From: RH-chloro-G1 sp003670575
GTDB lineage: Bacteria > Chloroflexota > Dehalococcoidia > UBA2979
Assembly (NCBI GenBank): GCA_947499615.1
Contig: CANMOP010000012.1
Span: forward strand, 1 to 63,616
Reading direction: 5' to 3'
Length of the DNA stretch: 63,616 nucleotides
The notes beneath the pieces were generated by a model. That model was not told where the DNA came from. It searched no databases and saw only the letters and a program-made list of their open reading frames with translations. The position numbers and the translations under genes are program-made. Shown piece after piece: positions 1 through 7,502 of the stretch (the stretch's first letter is position 1; the number at the start of each line of letters is the position of its first letter).

Positions 1-16
1 GAGCAACGAGGATCGC

Positions 17-439
17 ATGCTGCTCCATCGACATGCCTTGGCGAAGCTACTGACACTGGCCGCCAGCGTGGGCGCGCTTGGGGCCGGGTACACGCTCGCT
101 CGTGACAATCCGCGGCCGCCCCCGCCGACGGTGTTCCCGCCGCTCACCGTCCCGGCGCCGACGGTTCGAACACCCTCGCCACCCCCGCGCGCGGCCGCTG
201 TCGGCGCGCCGACCTTCCAGACGCCGACCACGGGGATCACACCCACACCCGCGTCGCCATCCACTGGTGTCGCATCATTCGCTCCGGCAACGCCTCCGAT
301 CTCCGCGCCCCCCGTGGCCACGCCTGCTCCCACGGTCGTCCCCCTGGCGACGAGCGTTGCCGCCCCGCCGCCGCCACCACCGTCGACGCCCGCGCCTGCG
401 CCCGCACCGAGGCGTGCAGGCAGGACTCGCGTCTCATGA
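17..439 (+). CDS. Pro/Ala/Thr-rich membrane-anchored or secreted protein
   Basis: A 140-residue protein of unknown function. Residues about 8-28 form one hydrophobic segment (LLTLAASVGALGAGYTL), read as an uncleaved anchor or signal peptide. The rest is low-complexity Pro/Ala/Thr/Ser sequence with no recognisable domain, as in extracellular linkers. The ATG at 17 is preceded by a purine-rich stretch (acgagga). The stop overlaps the ATG of the ApbE gene (ATGA at 436-439), so the two are translationally coupled and probably work in the same flavin/haem redox unit. It may be an extracytoplasmic spacer or a degenerate partner of a flavinylated protein encoded to the left of the window. Function is not assignable from sequence. 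Confidence 0.6.
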   Translation: MLLHRHALAKLLTLAASVGALGAGYTLARDNPRPPPPTVFPPLTVPAPTVRTPSPPPRAAAVGAPTFQTPTTGITPTPASPSTGVASFAPATPPISAPPVATPAPTVVPLATSVAAPPPPPPSTPAPAPAPRRAGRTRVS

Positions 440-1358
440 CGCTGATCACCGCATACGCGTTCCCCGCGATGGGCGGCACCGTGGAGGTGCAAGGCGCGGG
501 CGCCGAAGGTGCCGCACGTGTTGAGGCGCTTTTCGCGCGCCACGAGCAGATCATGAGCCGCTTCCGCCCGGACAGCGAACTCTGCGCCGTGAACGCCTCG
601 GCTGGGATGTGGTGCCAGCCGTCGCCGACGTTGGCACGTGCCCTCCGCGAGGCGGTGTGGTGGATGGACGCGACCGATGGGGTCTTCGATCCCACGCAGC
701 TCGATGCGCTGGAGGCGGCCGGCTACGAACGCTCGTGGCCATTCGCGCACGCGGCGTCGCAGCCACTGCGCCCGCGCCCTCTGGCGCGCGCGATCGAACT
801 CGACGCTGCACGAGGTATCCGACTCACGGAGGGCGTACGCATCGACCTCGGCGGGATTGGCAAGGGGTTCACCGTCGACCGCGCGATCGAATCGCTCGGG
901 CCTGGTGCCAACGCGCTCGTCGATGCCTCGGGCGACCTCTACGCCGCCGGTGACTGCCCGGACAACCGCGACACCGGCGAACCCGGCGCTGGCTGGGTGA
1001 TCGGCGTCCACGACCCGCGTACAGCCGAAGTCGAAGATATCGACATCGCCCTGCTCCGCGTGCGCAATCGCGGCGTCGCCACGTCCGGCTCGACGAAGCG
1101 CCGCTGGAGCACACCCGCCGGCGAGCGATACCACCACCTCATCGACGCGCGCACTGGCCCCCCCTCGACTCGGACGTGCTCACCGTCACCGTCATCGCGT
1201 CCACTGCCACCGCCGCCGACGTGCTGGCGAAGACCGCGTACCTGCTCGGCGCCGAGCGCGGACTGGCGCTCGTGCAGCAGCACTGCGCGGACGCGCTGGC
1301 GGTCACCACCGAGGGCCTCGTGCTGACGACACCCGGAATGGGAGCGTACCTGCTATGA
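436..1358 (+). CDS. apbE: FAD:protein FMN transferase (ApbE family), interrupted by a frameshift
   Basis: ApbE enzymes attach FMN to a Thr/Ser of redox proteins using FAD and Mg2+. Family motifs are present in order: FRPDSEL near residue 45, DLGGIGKGF near 138, a VDASGDLY segment near 157, VATSGSTKRRW and HHLIDARTG near 235. After DARTG the frame is lost at a run of seven C (1158-1164). The expected C-terminus (LDSDVLTVTVIAS and on to AYLL) continues in the -1 frame and stops at 1356-1358. One extra C, or a -1 slip, restores a protein of about 307 residues. The open frame instead runs to 1326 with nonsense sequence. There is no obvious signal peptide. It sits between a Pro-rich anchored protein and a ferric-reductase-like protein, which fits a flavin-based electron transfer role. 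Identity is firm; whether the break is real or an assembly error is open. Confidence 0.85.
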
Positions 1359-1387
1359 CCGCCCGCGCCGGAGCGATCCGCTCATGA
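1355..1387 (+). other. 10-codon mini-ORF bridging apbE and the ferric-reductase gene
   Basis: ATG at 1355 overlaps the apbE stop (ATGA 1355-1358). The mini-ORF encodes MTARAGAIRS, and its own TGA (1385-1387) overlaps the ATG of the next gene (ATGA 1384-1387). It is too short to be a functional protein by itself. It may relay terminating ribosomes to the downstream start, which has no clear Shine-Dalgarno of its own. Translation is inferred, not shown. Confidence 0.4.
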
Positions 1388-2070
1388 CCCACGAGTTCTG
1401 GTACCTCTCGCGCGGCGCCGGAGCGACGGCGTATCTGCTGCTCACCGCGTCGGTGGTGCTGGGCCTGCTGGTGCACACGCGGCTGGGCGATCGCTTCATC
1501 CCGCGCAACGGCTCGTTTGACCTGCATCGCTTCGTCTCGCTCCTAGCTCTGACGTGTACGGCGCTGCACGTGTACATCCTGCTGGGCGACGACTACCTGG
1601 CGTTCACGGTGTACGAGCTGTCAGTTCCGTTCGCATCGCCATACCGGTCGGTGGAGACTGCGGTCGGCGTGCTATCGGCGGACGCGCTGGTGGTCGTGGT
1701 CGTCAGCTTCTGGCTGCGACGATTCTTCGGGTATCGCGCGTGGCGAGCGCTGCACTACCTCAGCTTCGCGCTGTACGTCGGCTCGGCGGCGCACGGCATC
1801 CTCGCTGGCACCGACACCGCGCAACTGTGGGCGCGATCGATGTACCTCGGCTCGGCCGCGTTGGTGTTCACACTGCTCGCGTACCGCATCCAGGAGGGGC
1901 ACGCCGAGCGCCTCCCAGCCCGGTTGGCGCGAGTTGTCTCTGCCGGGGCGCTGGCGGTGGCGGCGTTTGCGCTCGCCCTTTGTCGTCGTCGAGCGCTAGG
2001 CGGGGGCTATGCGGACCAGCCGTCGAAGCTCACTACCTCGTCCAGTGGCGGGCGACGATTCGGGCCGTAG
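1384..2070 (+). CDS. Ferric-reductase-like transmembrane haem protein
   Basis: A 228-residue membrane protein with about six hydrophobic segments. Two helices carry paired His residues with typical b-haem spacing: LHRF and ALHVY about 14 apart near residues 47-61, and LHYL and AAHG about 13 apart near 122-135. This matches the ferric reductase-like transmembrane domain (FRE/MsrQ type), which passes electrons across the membrane through two haems. It follows apbE, and such pairs occur in flavin-dependent electron transfer or reductase systems. The C-terminal tail after about residue 200 (CRRRALGGGY and on) is not typical and overlaps the convergent nitroreductase gene by 64 bases. A +1 shift near 1980 would end the protein at TAG 1997-1999 with a more natural hydrophobic end. 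Substrate and partner are unknown. Confidence 0.75.
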   Translation: MTHEFWYLSRGAGATAYLLLTASVVLGLLVHTRLGDRFIPRNGSFDLHRFVSLLALTCTALHVYILLGDDYLAFTVYELSVPFASPYRSVETAVGVLSADALVVVVVSFWLRRFFGYRAWRALHYLSFALYVGSAAHGILAGTDTAQLWARSMYLGSAALVFTLLAYRIQEGHAERLPARLARVVSAGALAVAAFALALCRRRALGGGYADQPSKLTTSSSGGRRFGP

Positions 2071-2588
2071 GGCCGATCCGGCCAGCCGAGCGGGATGATC
2101 GCGGCGCTCTCGAACTCCGGCGGGACGCCGAGGAGCGCGTGTACCTCCGCACGGCGGATGCGGTGCGTGGTGGTGAGCACGGTGCCCATGCCGAGGATGC
2201 GCGCCGCCAACATGAGGTTTTGGCACGCCGGGTAGATCGAGGCGCCCGTCTGAAACCCGGCCTGCCCGGTCCGCCCCGGCACACGTACGCACGGCACGAT
2301 CAGCACCGGCGCCGACGACATGATTCCGGGCTCCGCTGGCACCGGCTCGATCCCTCCGGCCCGCGCGCCCTGCGCAGCCCGGTACTCGATGTCGAGCGCG
2401 TCCTTCAACGCCTGATCGCGCACGACGATGAACCGCCACGGCTGCGTGTTGGATCCGGATGGCGCGTGAATCGCCGCCTGCAACACTTGTCGCAACTCCT
2501 GATCCGTCACCGGGCGCGCAGAGAACGTGCGCACGGCCCGTTGGTGCCGGAAGAGATCCATCGGATCGGAGATTGGCGGCATCGTCAT
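2007..2588 (-). CDS. Nitroreductase-family flavoprotein
   Basis: A 193-residue FMN-dependent NAD(P)H oxidoreductase. Visible family features are RRAVR-like RAVRTF near residue 17 for FMN phosphate binding, the HAPSGSNTQPWRF motif near residues 41-53, and a C-terminal GWPDRPYGPNRRP segment. Such enzymes reduce nitro groups, quinones, enones or flavins in the cytosol; the substrate cannot be told here. The start is the ATG at 2588, whose ATGA overlaps the stop of the upstream MFS carrier, so the two are translationally coupled. A longer open frame upstream is the shadow of the MFS gene. Coupling to a carrier suggests action on an imported compound. Confidence 0.85.
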   Translation of the reverse strand: MTMPPISDPMDLFRHQRAVRTFSARPVTDQELRQVLQAAIHAPSGSNTQPWRFIVVRDQALKDALDIEYRAAQGARAGGIEPVPAEPGIMSSAPVLIVPCVRVPGRTGQAGFQTGASIYPACQNLMLAARILGMGTVLTTTHRIRRAEVHALLGVPPEFESAAIIPLGWPDRPYGPNRRPPLDEVVSFDGWSA

Positions 2589-3925
2589 GTCGGCCCCCCT
2601 CCCGCACGCGAATCGGGCGCGACCCCCGATGCGGCCCGCGCTGCCTCGATACGCGCCGCTTCCACCTCGACCCAGAGCGGACGCCGAATCAGCATCACCC
2701 ACAGCGCCCCGGTCGCCGAGATGATCCCAAACAACGTGAACGCGAACACGTAGTTCCCGGTGCGATCGAACATCGCGCCGGCAAACCACGGCGCGAAGAC
2801 ACCGACCGGTGTCTGCAACACGCTCGCGAACCCGCGGAGCGACGCGAACCGCAGCGTGCCGAAGTAGTCCGCCACGATCGTCTGCATGAAGATCACCCAC
2901 GCAGCGTGCCCCAGCGCATAGACCACGTAGTACATCGGGAGCAGCCACCAGCGCTCCGGAGTGACGTACGCGAAGATCACGAGCCCCGCGCCCTGCAGCA
3001 GATACGACCAGATATACAGTCGCTTCCGCCCCACGCTGTCACCCAGCCACCCTACGAAGTACCGCAGCCCGATCTGGATCAGCCCATACAGGCCCGCCAG
3101 CAACGCCGCCTGCGCGGTGGTGAACCCGGCACTCTCCAGATGAGGGACCTGGTGCACGATCCACGCACCCTGCGAGCCGTTGGACGCCGCAGCCAGCACC
3201 AACAGGTAGAACGCCGGCGTCCGCAACGCCTCGCGCACCGTCATGCCGGACTGGGCGGGCACCAGGCCGCCCGGGAAGTCAGCCGCGACGTCGCCGTCTG
3301 GCATCAGGCCGCGGTCCTCGGGCAGGTCGCGCAGCAGCCGCGTGAGTGGCAGGCCGATGCCGACGATGACCACCGCGCACACGATGAGCGTGCTGCGCCA
3401 CCCGAGTGCGGCGATCAGTAGCGCAAGCACCGGTGTCGCCAGATAACCGGCACCGTTGCCAGTGTTGAGGATGCCCATCGCGCGGCCGCGCTTGCGCCGG
3501 AACCACGCCATGACCACCACGGAGAACGGTGTGAAGGAGGCGGTGCTCTGGCCCAGAGCCATCACCATGCTCGCGCCGTAGAACATCGGCAGCGTGCGTG
3601 CCTGAGAGAACAGCAGGAGGCCGGTCCCCAGCAGCAGCAGCCCGAAGATCGCCATCCGCCGTGGCCCCACGCGGTCGACGAGGAACCCCGTCAGCGGCGC
3701 GAGCAACCCCTGCTCAAAACTGCGCAGCGAGACCCCGATCGAGATCGCGCCCACCGCCCAGCCGAGTTCCTCCCGCATGGGCCGGATGAACACCCCGAAG
3801 CCGAAGGTCGCGATACCAATGACCAAGAAGTTGCTGGCCGCGCCAGCCATCGCGACGTACCAGCCGTGGAACAGCCGCGGGAGGGGATCGGCACGGCCGC
3901 TGGTGGGGGCGCTGCCACTACTCAT
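2585..3925 (-). CDS. MFS transporter (monocarboxylate/oxalate-formate antiporter-like)
   Basis: A 446-residue protein with about twelve hydrophobic segments and the N-terminal LFHGWYVA signature common in the OFA/monocarboxylate branch of the major facilitator superfamily. A loop 2-3 motif is seen as GFLVDRVGPRRM near residue 80, and a second-half counterpart as GWLGDSVGRKRL near 290. It likely moves a small organic anion across the cytoplasmic membrane. Its stop overlaps the start of the nitroreductase gene, so the transported compound may be that enzyme's substrate. Two further MFS genes of similar type lie at 26208 and 47281. Confidence 0.85.
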   Translation of the reverse strand: MSSGSAPTSGRADPLPRLFHGWYVAMAGAASNFLVIGIATFGFGVFIRPMREELGWAVGAISIGVSLRSFEQGLLAPLTGFLVDRVGPRRMAIFGLLLLGTGLLLFSQARTLPMFYGASMVMALGQSTASFTPFSVVVMAWFRRKRGRAMGILNTGNGAGYLATPVLALLIAALGWRSTLIVCAVVIVGIGLPLTRLLRDLPEDRGLMPDGDVAADFPGGLVPAQSGMTVREALRTPAFYLLVLAAASNGSQGAWIVHQVPHLESAGFTTAQAALLAGLYGLIQIGLRYFVGWLGDSVGRKRLYIWSYLLQGAGLVIFAYVTPERWWLLPMYYVVYALGHAAWVIFMQTIVADYFGTLRFASLRGFASVLQTPVGVFAPWFAGAMFDRTGNYVFAFTLFGIISATGALWVMLIRRPLWVEVEAARIEAARAASGVAPDSRAGGGPT

Positions 3926-4018
3926 CGTTCGGATCCCCGATGCGGATGCGAGACCGCCGCATCGTACTCGCGCGGGGGCCGGCGTGCCGGGCAGCGCGAC
4001 CCTACGGCGCAGGATTCG

Positions 4019-4546
4019 TTACGGCGCGACCGCGTCCGACGGTGACTGCGCCCGTCGAGGATCACCCTCCTTCACGATGCAGACGCGGTACCACGTGCAT
4101 CGGGAGAGGGAGTTGGAGGTGAGCAGGTACTCGCCGCGGGCCTCGACCTCGGGCGCGATCTCCGGGCCCCATACCGGGAACTCGCCGCAGAGCGACGATC
4201 GAGGCTGGTCGTGGCGGCCGCAGCCGCCCGTCCCATCCTCGTGCGCCTCAAAGGCGGAGCAGCGGAAGCGCGTCGGCCGCAACGGCAGGGCGTCGTCTTC
4301 GTCGTTTGCCCGATCCCGCCAACCACCGCCAGCGCGTTCGTCGACGCGCTCGATCGGGATGATCAACTCGACGCCGGTGATGCTCACGTAGCGATCGGCG
4401 GGCAAAGCACCCCAGGCCCAGAAGCCATCAGTACGTCGAGAGTCGCAGCAATCGCCGCAGCCGTTGCACTCCAGCGAGCGCGCCTCGACAAGCGTCATGT
4501 AGGTGAGCGGGTGAGCGCCGGAATCGGCGTCGAGTGAGTCGGGCAT
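4019..4546 (-). CDS. YkgJ-family Cys-cluster (metal-chelating) protein
   Basis: A 175-residue protein with the Cys pattern of the YkgJ zinc/iron-chelating family: CNGCGDCC near residues 28-35, FRCSAF near 95, GGCGRHD near 107, and SSLCGEFP near 117. Members are thought to hold a metal or Fe-S cluster; their biochemical role is not established. The ATG at 4546 is supported by a GGAGG seven bases upstream. It is followed on the same strand, 93 bases on, by the MFS/nitroreductase pair. The link to those genes is by position only. Confidence 0.75.
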   Translation of the reverse strand: MPDSLDADSGAHPLTYMTLVEARSLECNGCGDCCDSRRTDGFWAWGALPADRYVSITGVELIIPIERVDERAGGGWRDRANDEDDALPLRPTRFRCSAFEAHEDGTGGCGRHDQPRSSLCGEFPVWGPEIAPEVEARGEYLLTSNSLSRCTWYRVCIVKEGDPRRAQSPSDAVAP

Positions 4547-4600
4547 CAGCGGGCCTCCGCCGTCATGGTACGGGCGGCGAAGGCCCGGATGCAGTCAGTA

Positions 4601-5443
4601 CTAGTAACTGGCGTACTGCGCGAAGTCAGTCAGGCCGGTGAGCTCCGTCAGCCACGCCTCGTCATTCATGATGCGACCGGTGATGACCTGGCGGTCGGCC
4701 CGCACGATGGCAGCACAGGCGTCGCCCATGATTGTCCCGTCCTTGCGCTTGCCCGTGAGGTCCACGTTCGCGAAGTCCGGGTTCTGCGTCTGCTGCACAT
4801 ACACCGTGCCGCCAACCCAGATCTGGTGCGAGGGCATCAACGCGTTGACGGAGATGTTGTCCTCGCACAACTCGGCGGCCATGCCCTGGGTCATGCGCTC
4901 CAGCGCGGACTTGGAGAGGCCGTACGGCGTGCCGCCACGAATGGCAGCCTTGTACGGGCCTTCGCCCGGCCCACGGCTCGCACCGGACGAGATGTTCACG
5001 ATCGCGCCGCCGCCCAGGCCACGCATGTGCGTCGCTGCCAGCCGCGACAGGAACGCGGGCGAGGCGACGTTGATCTGGAAGCTCAGGTTGAAGTGGCGCC
5101 ACGACATCGACTCGATGGTGCCGGGCACCAGGATGGCGGCGTTGTTGATGAGCACGTCCACGTGCTTGAACTCGCTCACCGCGTAGTCCCAGAGGTTCTG
5201 CATGTCCTCTTCGCGAGCGAGGTCGCAGCGGAAGGCGACAGCGTTGCCACCGGCGGCCTTGATCTCCTCGATCGTAGTGTTCAGCGCTCCGGGAACCCGG
5301 AAGTCGCCCTCATCGAGCGTGCGCGCGGCCGCCACGACGGTCATGCCTTCGCGCGCCAGCACCTTCGCGATGTCCGCGCCGATGCCGCGGCTGGCGCCGG
5401 TGACCACTGCCACTTTCCCGTTCAGGTCTGGATTCGTCGCCAT
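4601..5443 (-). CDS. Short-chain dehydrogenase/reductase
   Basis: A 280-residue NAD(P)-dependent SDR. It has the cofactor loop TGASRGIG near residue 15, an NNAA motif near residue 99, a Ser in NISSGAS near 150 and the catalytic pair in YGLSK near 173-177, so the active site looks complete. An insertion between the Ser and the Tyr (GPGEGPYKAAIRGGTP) is longer than usual. A GGGGAG ribosome site sits just before the ATG at 5443. The substrate is unknown. The gene is alone, divergent from the cobalamin operon that starts about 190 bases away. Confidence 0.85.
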   Translation of the reverse strand: MATNPDLNGKVAVVTGASRGIGADIAKVLAREGMTVVAAARTLDEGDFRVPGALNTTIEEIKAAGGNAVAFRCDLAREEDMQNLWDYAVSEFKHVDVLINNAAILVPGTIESMSWRHFNLSFQINVASPAFLSRLAATHMRGLGGGAIVNISSGASRGPGEGPYKAAIRGGTPYGLSKSALERMTQGMAAELCEDNISVNALMPSHQIWVGGTVYVQQTQNPDFANVDLTGKRKDGTIMGDACAAIVRADRQVITGRIMNDEAWLTELTGLTDFAQYASY

Positions 5444-5635
5444 GTCACACTCCCCTACTGCTCAGTTCAAGACGCGAGGCATTGTAAGCACGGGCCACGC
5501 TAGCATCCGAACGTCCCCGCCGCACATACCCACTACGGCGACAACGGCTCGCGGGAATCGCGCGAGTAGCGTCCGAGCCGACCCAGCGCCGCCAGCCGCC
5601 CGTGCTCGTGGCTTGGCTGGGGCCCGCCTGATACC

Positions 5636-5750
5636 ATGACCCCGTCCGGTTCCGCGAAGTCGGTGCGAATCCGACGCTGTCCCGCAACTGTGGTCGATGC
5701 CGCCCGGGCCAGCTCGGACGCGTCGCGAGCCAGGTCGCCGGAACCCGAGA
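5636..5750 (+). promoter_or_regulatory. Cobalamin (AdoCbl-type) riboswitch
   Basis: The conserved core reads as expected: AGTCGGTGCGAATCCGAC, then GCTGTCCCGCAACTGTGG, then a B12-box-like GCGAGCCAGGTCGCC near 5725-5739. The outer helix GGTTCC (5649-5654) pairs with GGAACC (5740-5745). It lies about 135 bases upstream of the corrin operon, so high cobalamin should turn the operon down. Confidence 0.9.
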
Positions 5751-5809
5751 CGTGCCACAACCCGCGAGGTACGGGAGTGCGCGTGGCAGGCCAGCCGCCT
5801 TCCGCGTAG

Positions 5810-5830
5810 CGCCCCTCCCCGTGAGGGGCG
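5810..5830 (+). terminator. Hairpin between riboswitch and first cbi gene (candidate expression platform)
   Basis: CGCCCCTC (5810-5817) pairs with GAGGGGCG (5823-5830) around a 5-base loop. There is no long T run after it, so it may act as a weak terminator or as a structure affecting initiation at the downstream GTG. Its position fits a riboswitch output element, but no alternative pairing with the aptamer was worked out. Confidence 0.45.
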
Positions 5831-5884
5831 TAGTTGTGCCGCGACCGTGCCGGACGGGTACGGTCGACGAAGGAGACGAACGGC

Positions 5885-7498
5885 GTGCCCGTGCCAGCCC
5901 ACTCCACTGTCCAGCCAGACGCCCAGCCCGGTCCGCTGCTGCGGGCGCTCTCTCCAGCGCCTGACGCGATTGAAGCTCTGAGTCTCACCCGCATCGAAGC
6001 GGAGGCTGGCGAACTGCCGTGGGACGGCGAGGAGCGTCGATTGGCGCTCCGGCTCGCATACGCCGTCGGTGACCCCGGCATCCTGCGCGACCTTGAGATC
6101 GGGCCCGGCGCCATCGCTGCCGGCCTGGCGGCGCTCGCCCTCGGCGGACCGATCTTGACCGATGTACGTATGGTCTCGGCTGGCATCGACGGCCGCGCCG
6201 CGAACCGCCTCGGCGTTGCGGTGCGATGCCTACTGGACACGCCTGGCGTCGCGGACGCGGCACACGATCGAGGCATCACGCGCTCCGCTCAGGCCGTGCT
6301 CGCAGAAGGCGCACAGCTCGACGGCGCCATCCTCGCGATTGGGAACGCACCGACGGCGCTGCTGGCACTGCTCGACCTCATCGATGCCGGCATCGCGCGG
6401 CCCGCGCTCGTGTTGGGGTTCCCGGTGGGATACGTCGCTGCCGCCGAGTCGAAGGAAGAGTTGCGTCGTCGCGCCGTGCCATACATCACGTTGCGCGGAC
6501 CTCGAGGTGGGTCGCCGCTGGCGGCCGCGGCCGTGAACACACTGCTGCGCCTCGCAAGTGCGCAGGCGTCAGTCATCGATGCCACTCCGGCGTTGTCCGA
6601 TGCACCACCCGACGCGATCCTGCTGATCGGCCACGGCAGCCGCGAACCAGAAGCGGCCCGCGCGATGGAACGTGTCCTCCGCGAGATGATCGAGCGGGCC
6701 CCTCAGTCGATCGTTGAATCCGCATTCGTGCAGTTCGCGGCGCCAACGGTGCCGGAGGGCATCGCCCGCTGCGTCGCGCGCGGTGCGCAGCGCATTGTCG
6801 CGGTGCCGTACTTCCTGCACGTCGGCAAGCACGTGCTCCGCGACCTGCCCGCGCTGCTGCGCCAGGGCGCGGAAGAGCACCCCAGCGTCAGCGTCAGCCT
6901 CGCGGAGCCGATCGGCTCGCACCCCGCCCTGACGGAGGTGGCAATGGATCGTGCGCTGCGTGGCCCGTTCATCGGCGACGTGGTTGATGGCGCGGACGCG
7001 CTGGGCGCTGCCGGATACATCATGACCGCGGCGCCGTTCATGTACCGGCCGGATGGCCGTCCCGATTGGGGCACGATGTGGCAGGCGTTCTGCGAGCTCG
7101 CGCTCTTCGGCGGGCCAGCGCACCGTGACGCTGCTTCCGCGCTCCGCGCTGATGGGACCGCAACGGGCAACGTCGACGGTTCAACCGCCATCGATGAGAT
7201 CATGCGCGGCATCGAGGAAACGACCGGGCTCCTCGCCGAGCCTGCGGAACCCGGCTGGGTCTCCGTGCGATGCGAGAATGAACGCATGGCGGCGTGGATG
7301 GCGGCCACGATCATCCTCGAGTTCGTGGAGGCGCGCAGCGATGGGGATCTGCTGTACCTCCCAGCCGAACCGGCGTTCCGCGTGGACGACGAGGTGAAAA
7401 GCATCGTCACCGTCACGGCGAAAGCACATCACTACTGGACGGCCGGCCACGTCCCACCCCAGCCCACCGCACCGCGCGACCGCGGAACCTCGGGGTGA
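5885..7498 (+). CDS. CbiC-CbiX fusion: cobalt-precorrin-8 methylmutase / sirohydrochlorin cobaltochelatase
   Basis: A 537-residue fusion. Residues about 25-225 are CbiC-like (TDVRMVSAG near 93; AIGNAPTALLALLDL near 155; LGFPVGYVAAAESKEEL near 175), the enzyme that moves the C11 methyl group to C12. Residues about 245-360 are CbiX-like, with LIGHGSREPEA and PYFLHVGKHVLRDLP carrying the His residues that insert cobalt into sirohydrochlorin. Residues about 370-520 form an extra domain ending in a VTAKAHHYWTAGH segment. It resembles C-terminal extensions seen on some CbiX proteins, but I cannot assign its role. The GTG at 5885 is chosen because AAGGAG (5870-5875) lies nine bases before it; an in-frame TTG at 5834 has no such site. 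It is the first gene of a riboswitch-controlled operon and fuses an early and a late step of the pathway. Confidence 0.85.
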   Translation: MPVPAHSTVQPDAQPGPLLRALSPAPDAIEALSLTRIEAEAGELPWDGEERRLALRLAYAVGDPGILRDLEIGPGAIAAGLAALALGGPILTDVRMVSAGIDGRAANRLGVAVRCLLDTPGVADAAHDRGITRSAQAVLAEGAQLDGAILAIGNAPTALLALLDLIDAGIARPALVLGFPVGYVAAAESKEELRRRAVPYITLRGPRGGSPLAAAAVNTLLRLASAQASVIDATPALSDAPPDAILLIGHGSREPEAARAMERVLREMIERAPQSIVESAFVQFAAPTVPEGIARCVARGAQRIVAVPYFLHVGKHVLRDLPALLRQGAEEHPSVSVSLAEPIGSHPALTEVAMDRALRGPFIGDVVDGADALGAAGYIMTAAPFMYRPDGRPDWGTMWQAFCELALFGGPAHRDAASALRADGTATGNVDGSTAIDEIMRGIEETTGLLAEPAEPGWVSVRCENERMAAWMAATIILEFVEARSDGDLLYLPAEPAFRVDDEVKSIVTVTAKAHHYWTAGHVPPQPTAPRDRGTSG

Positions 7499-7502
7499 CC
7501 GC

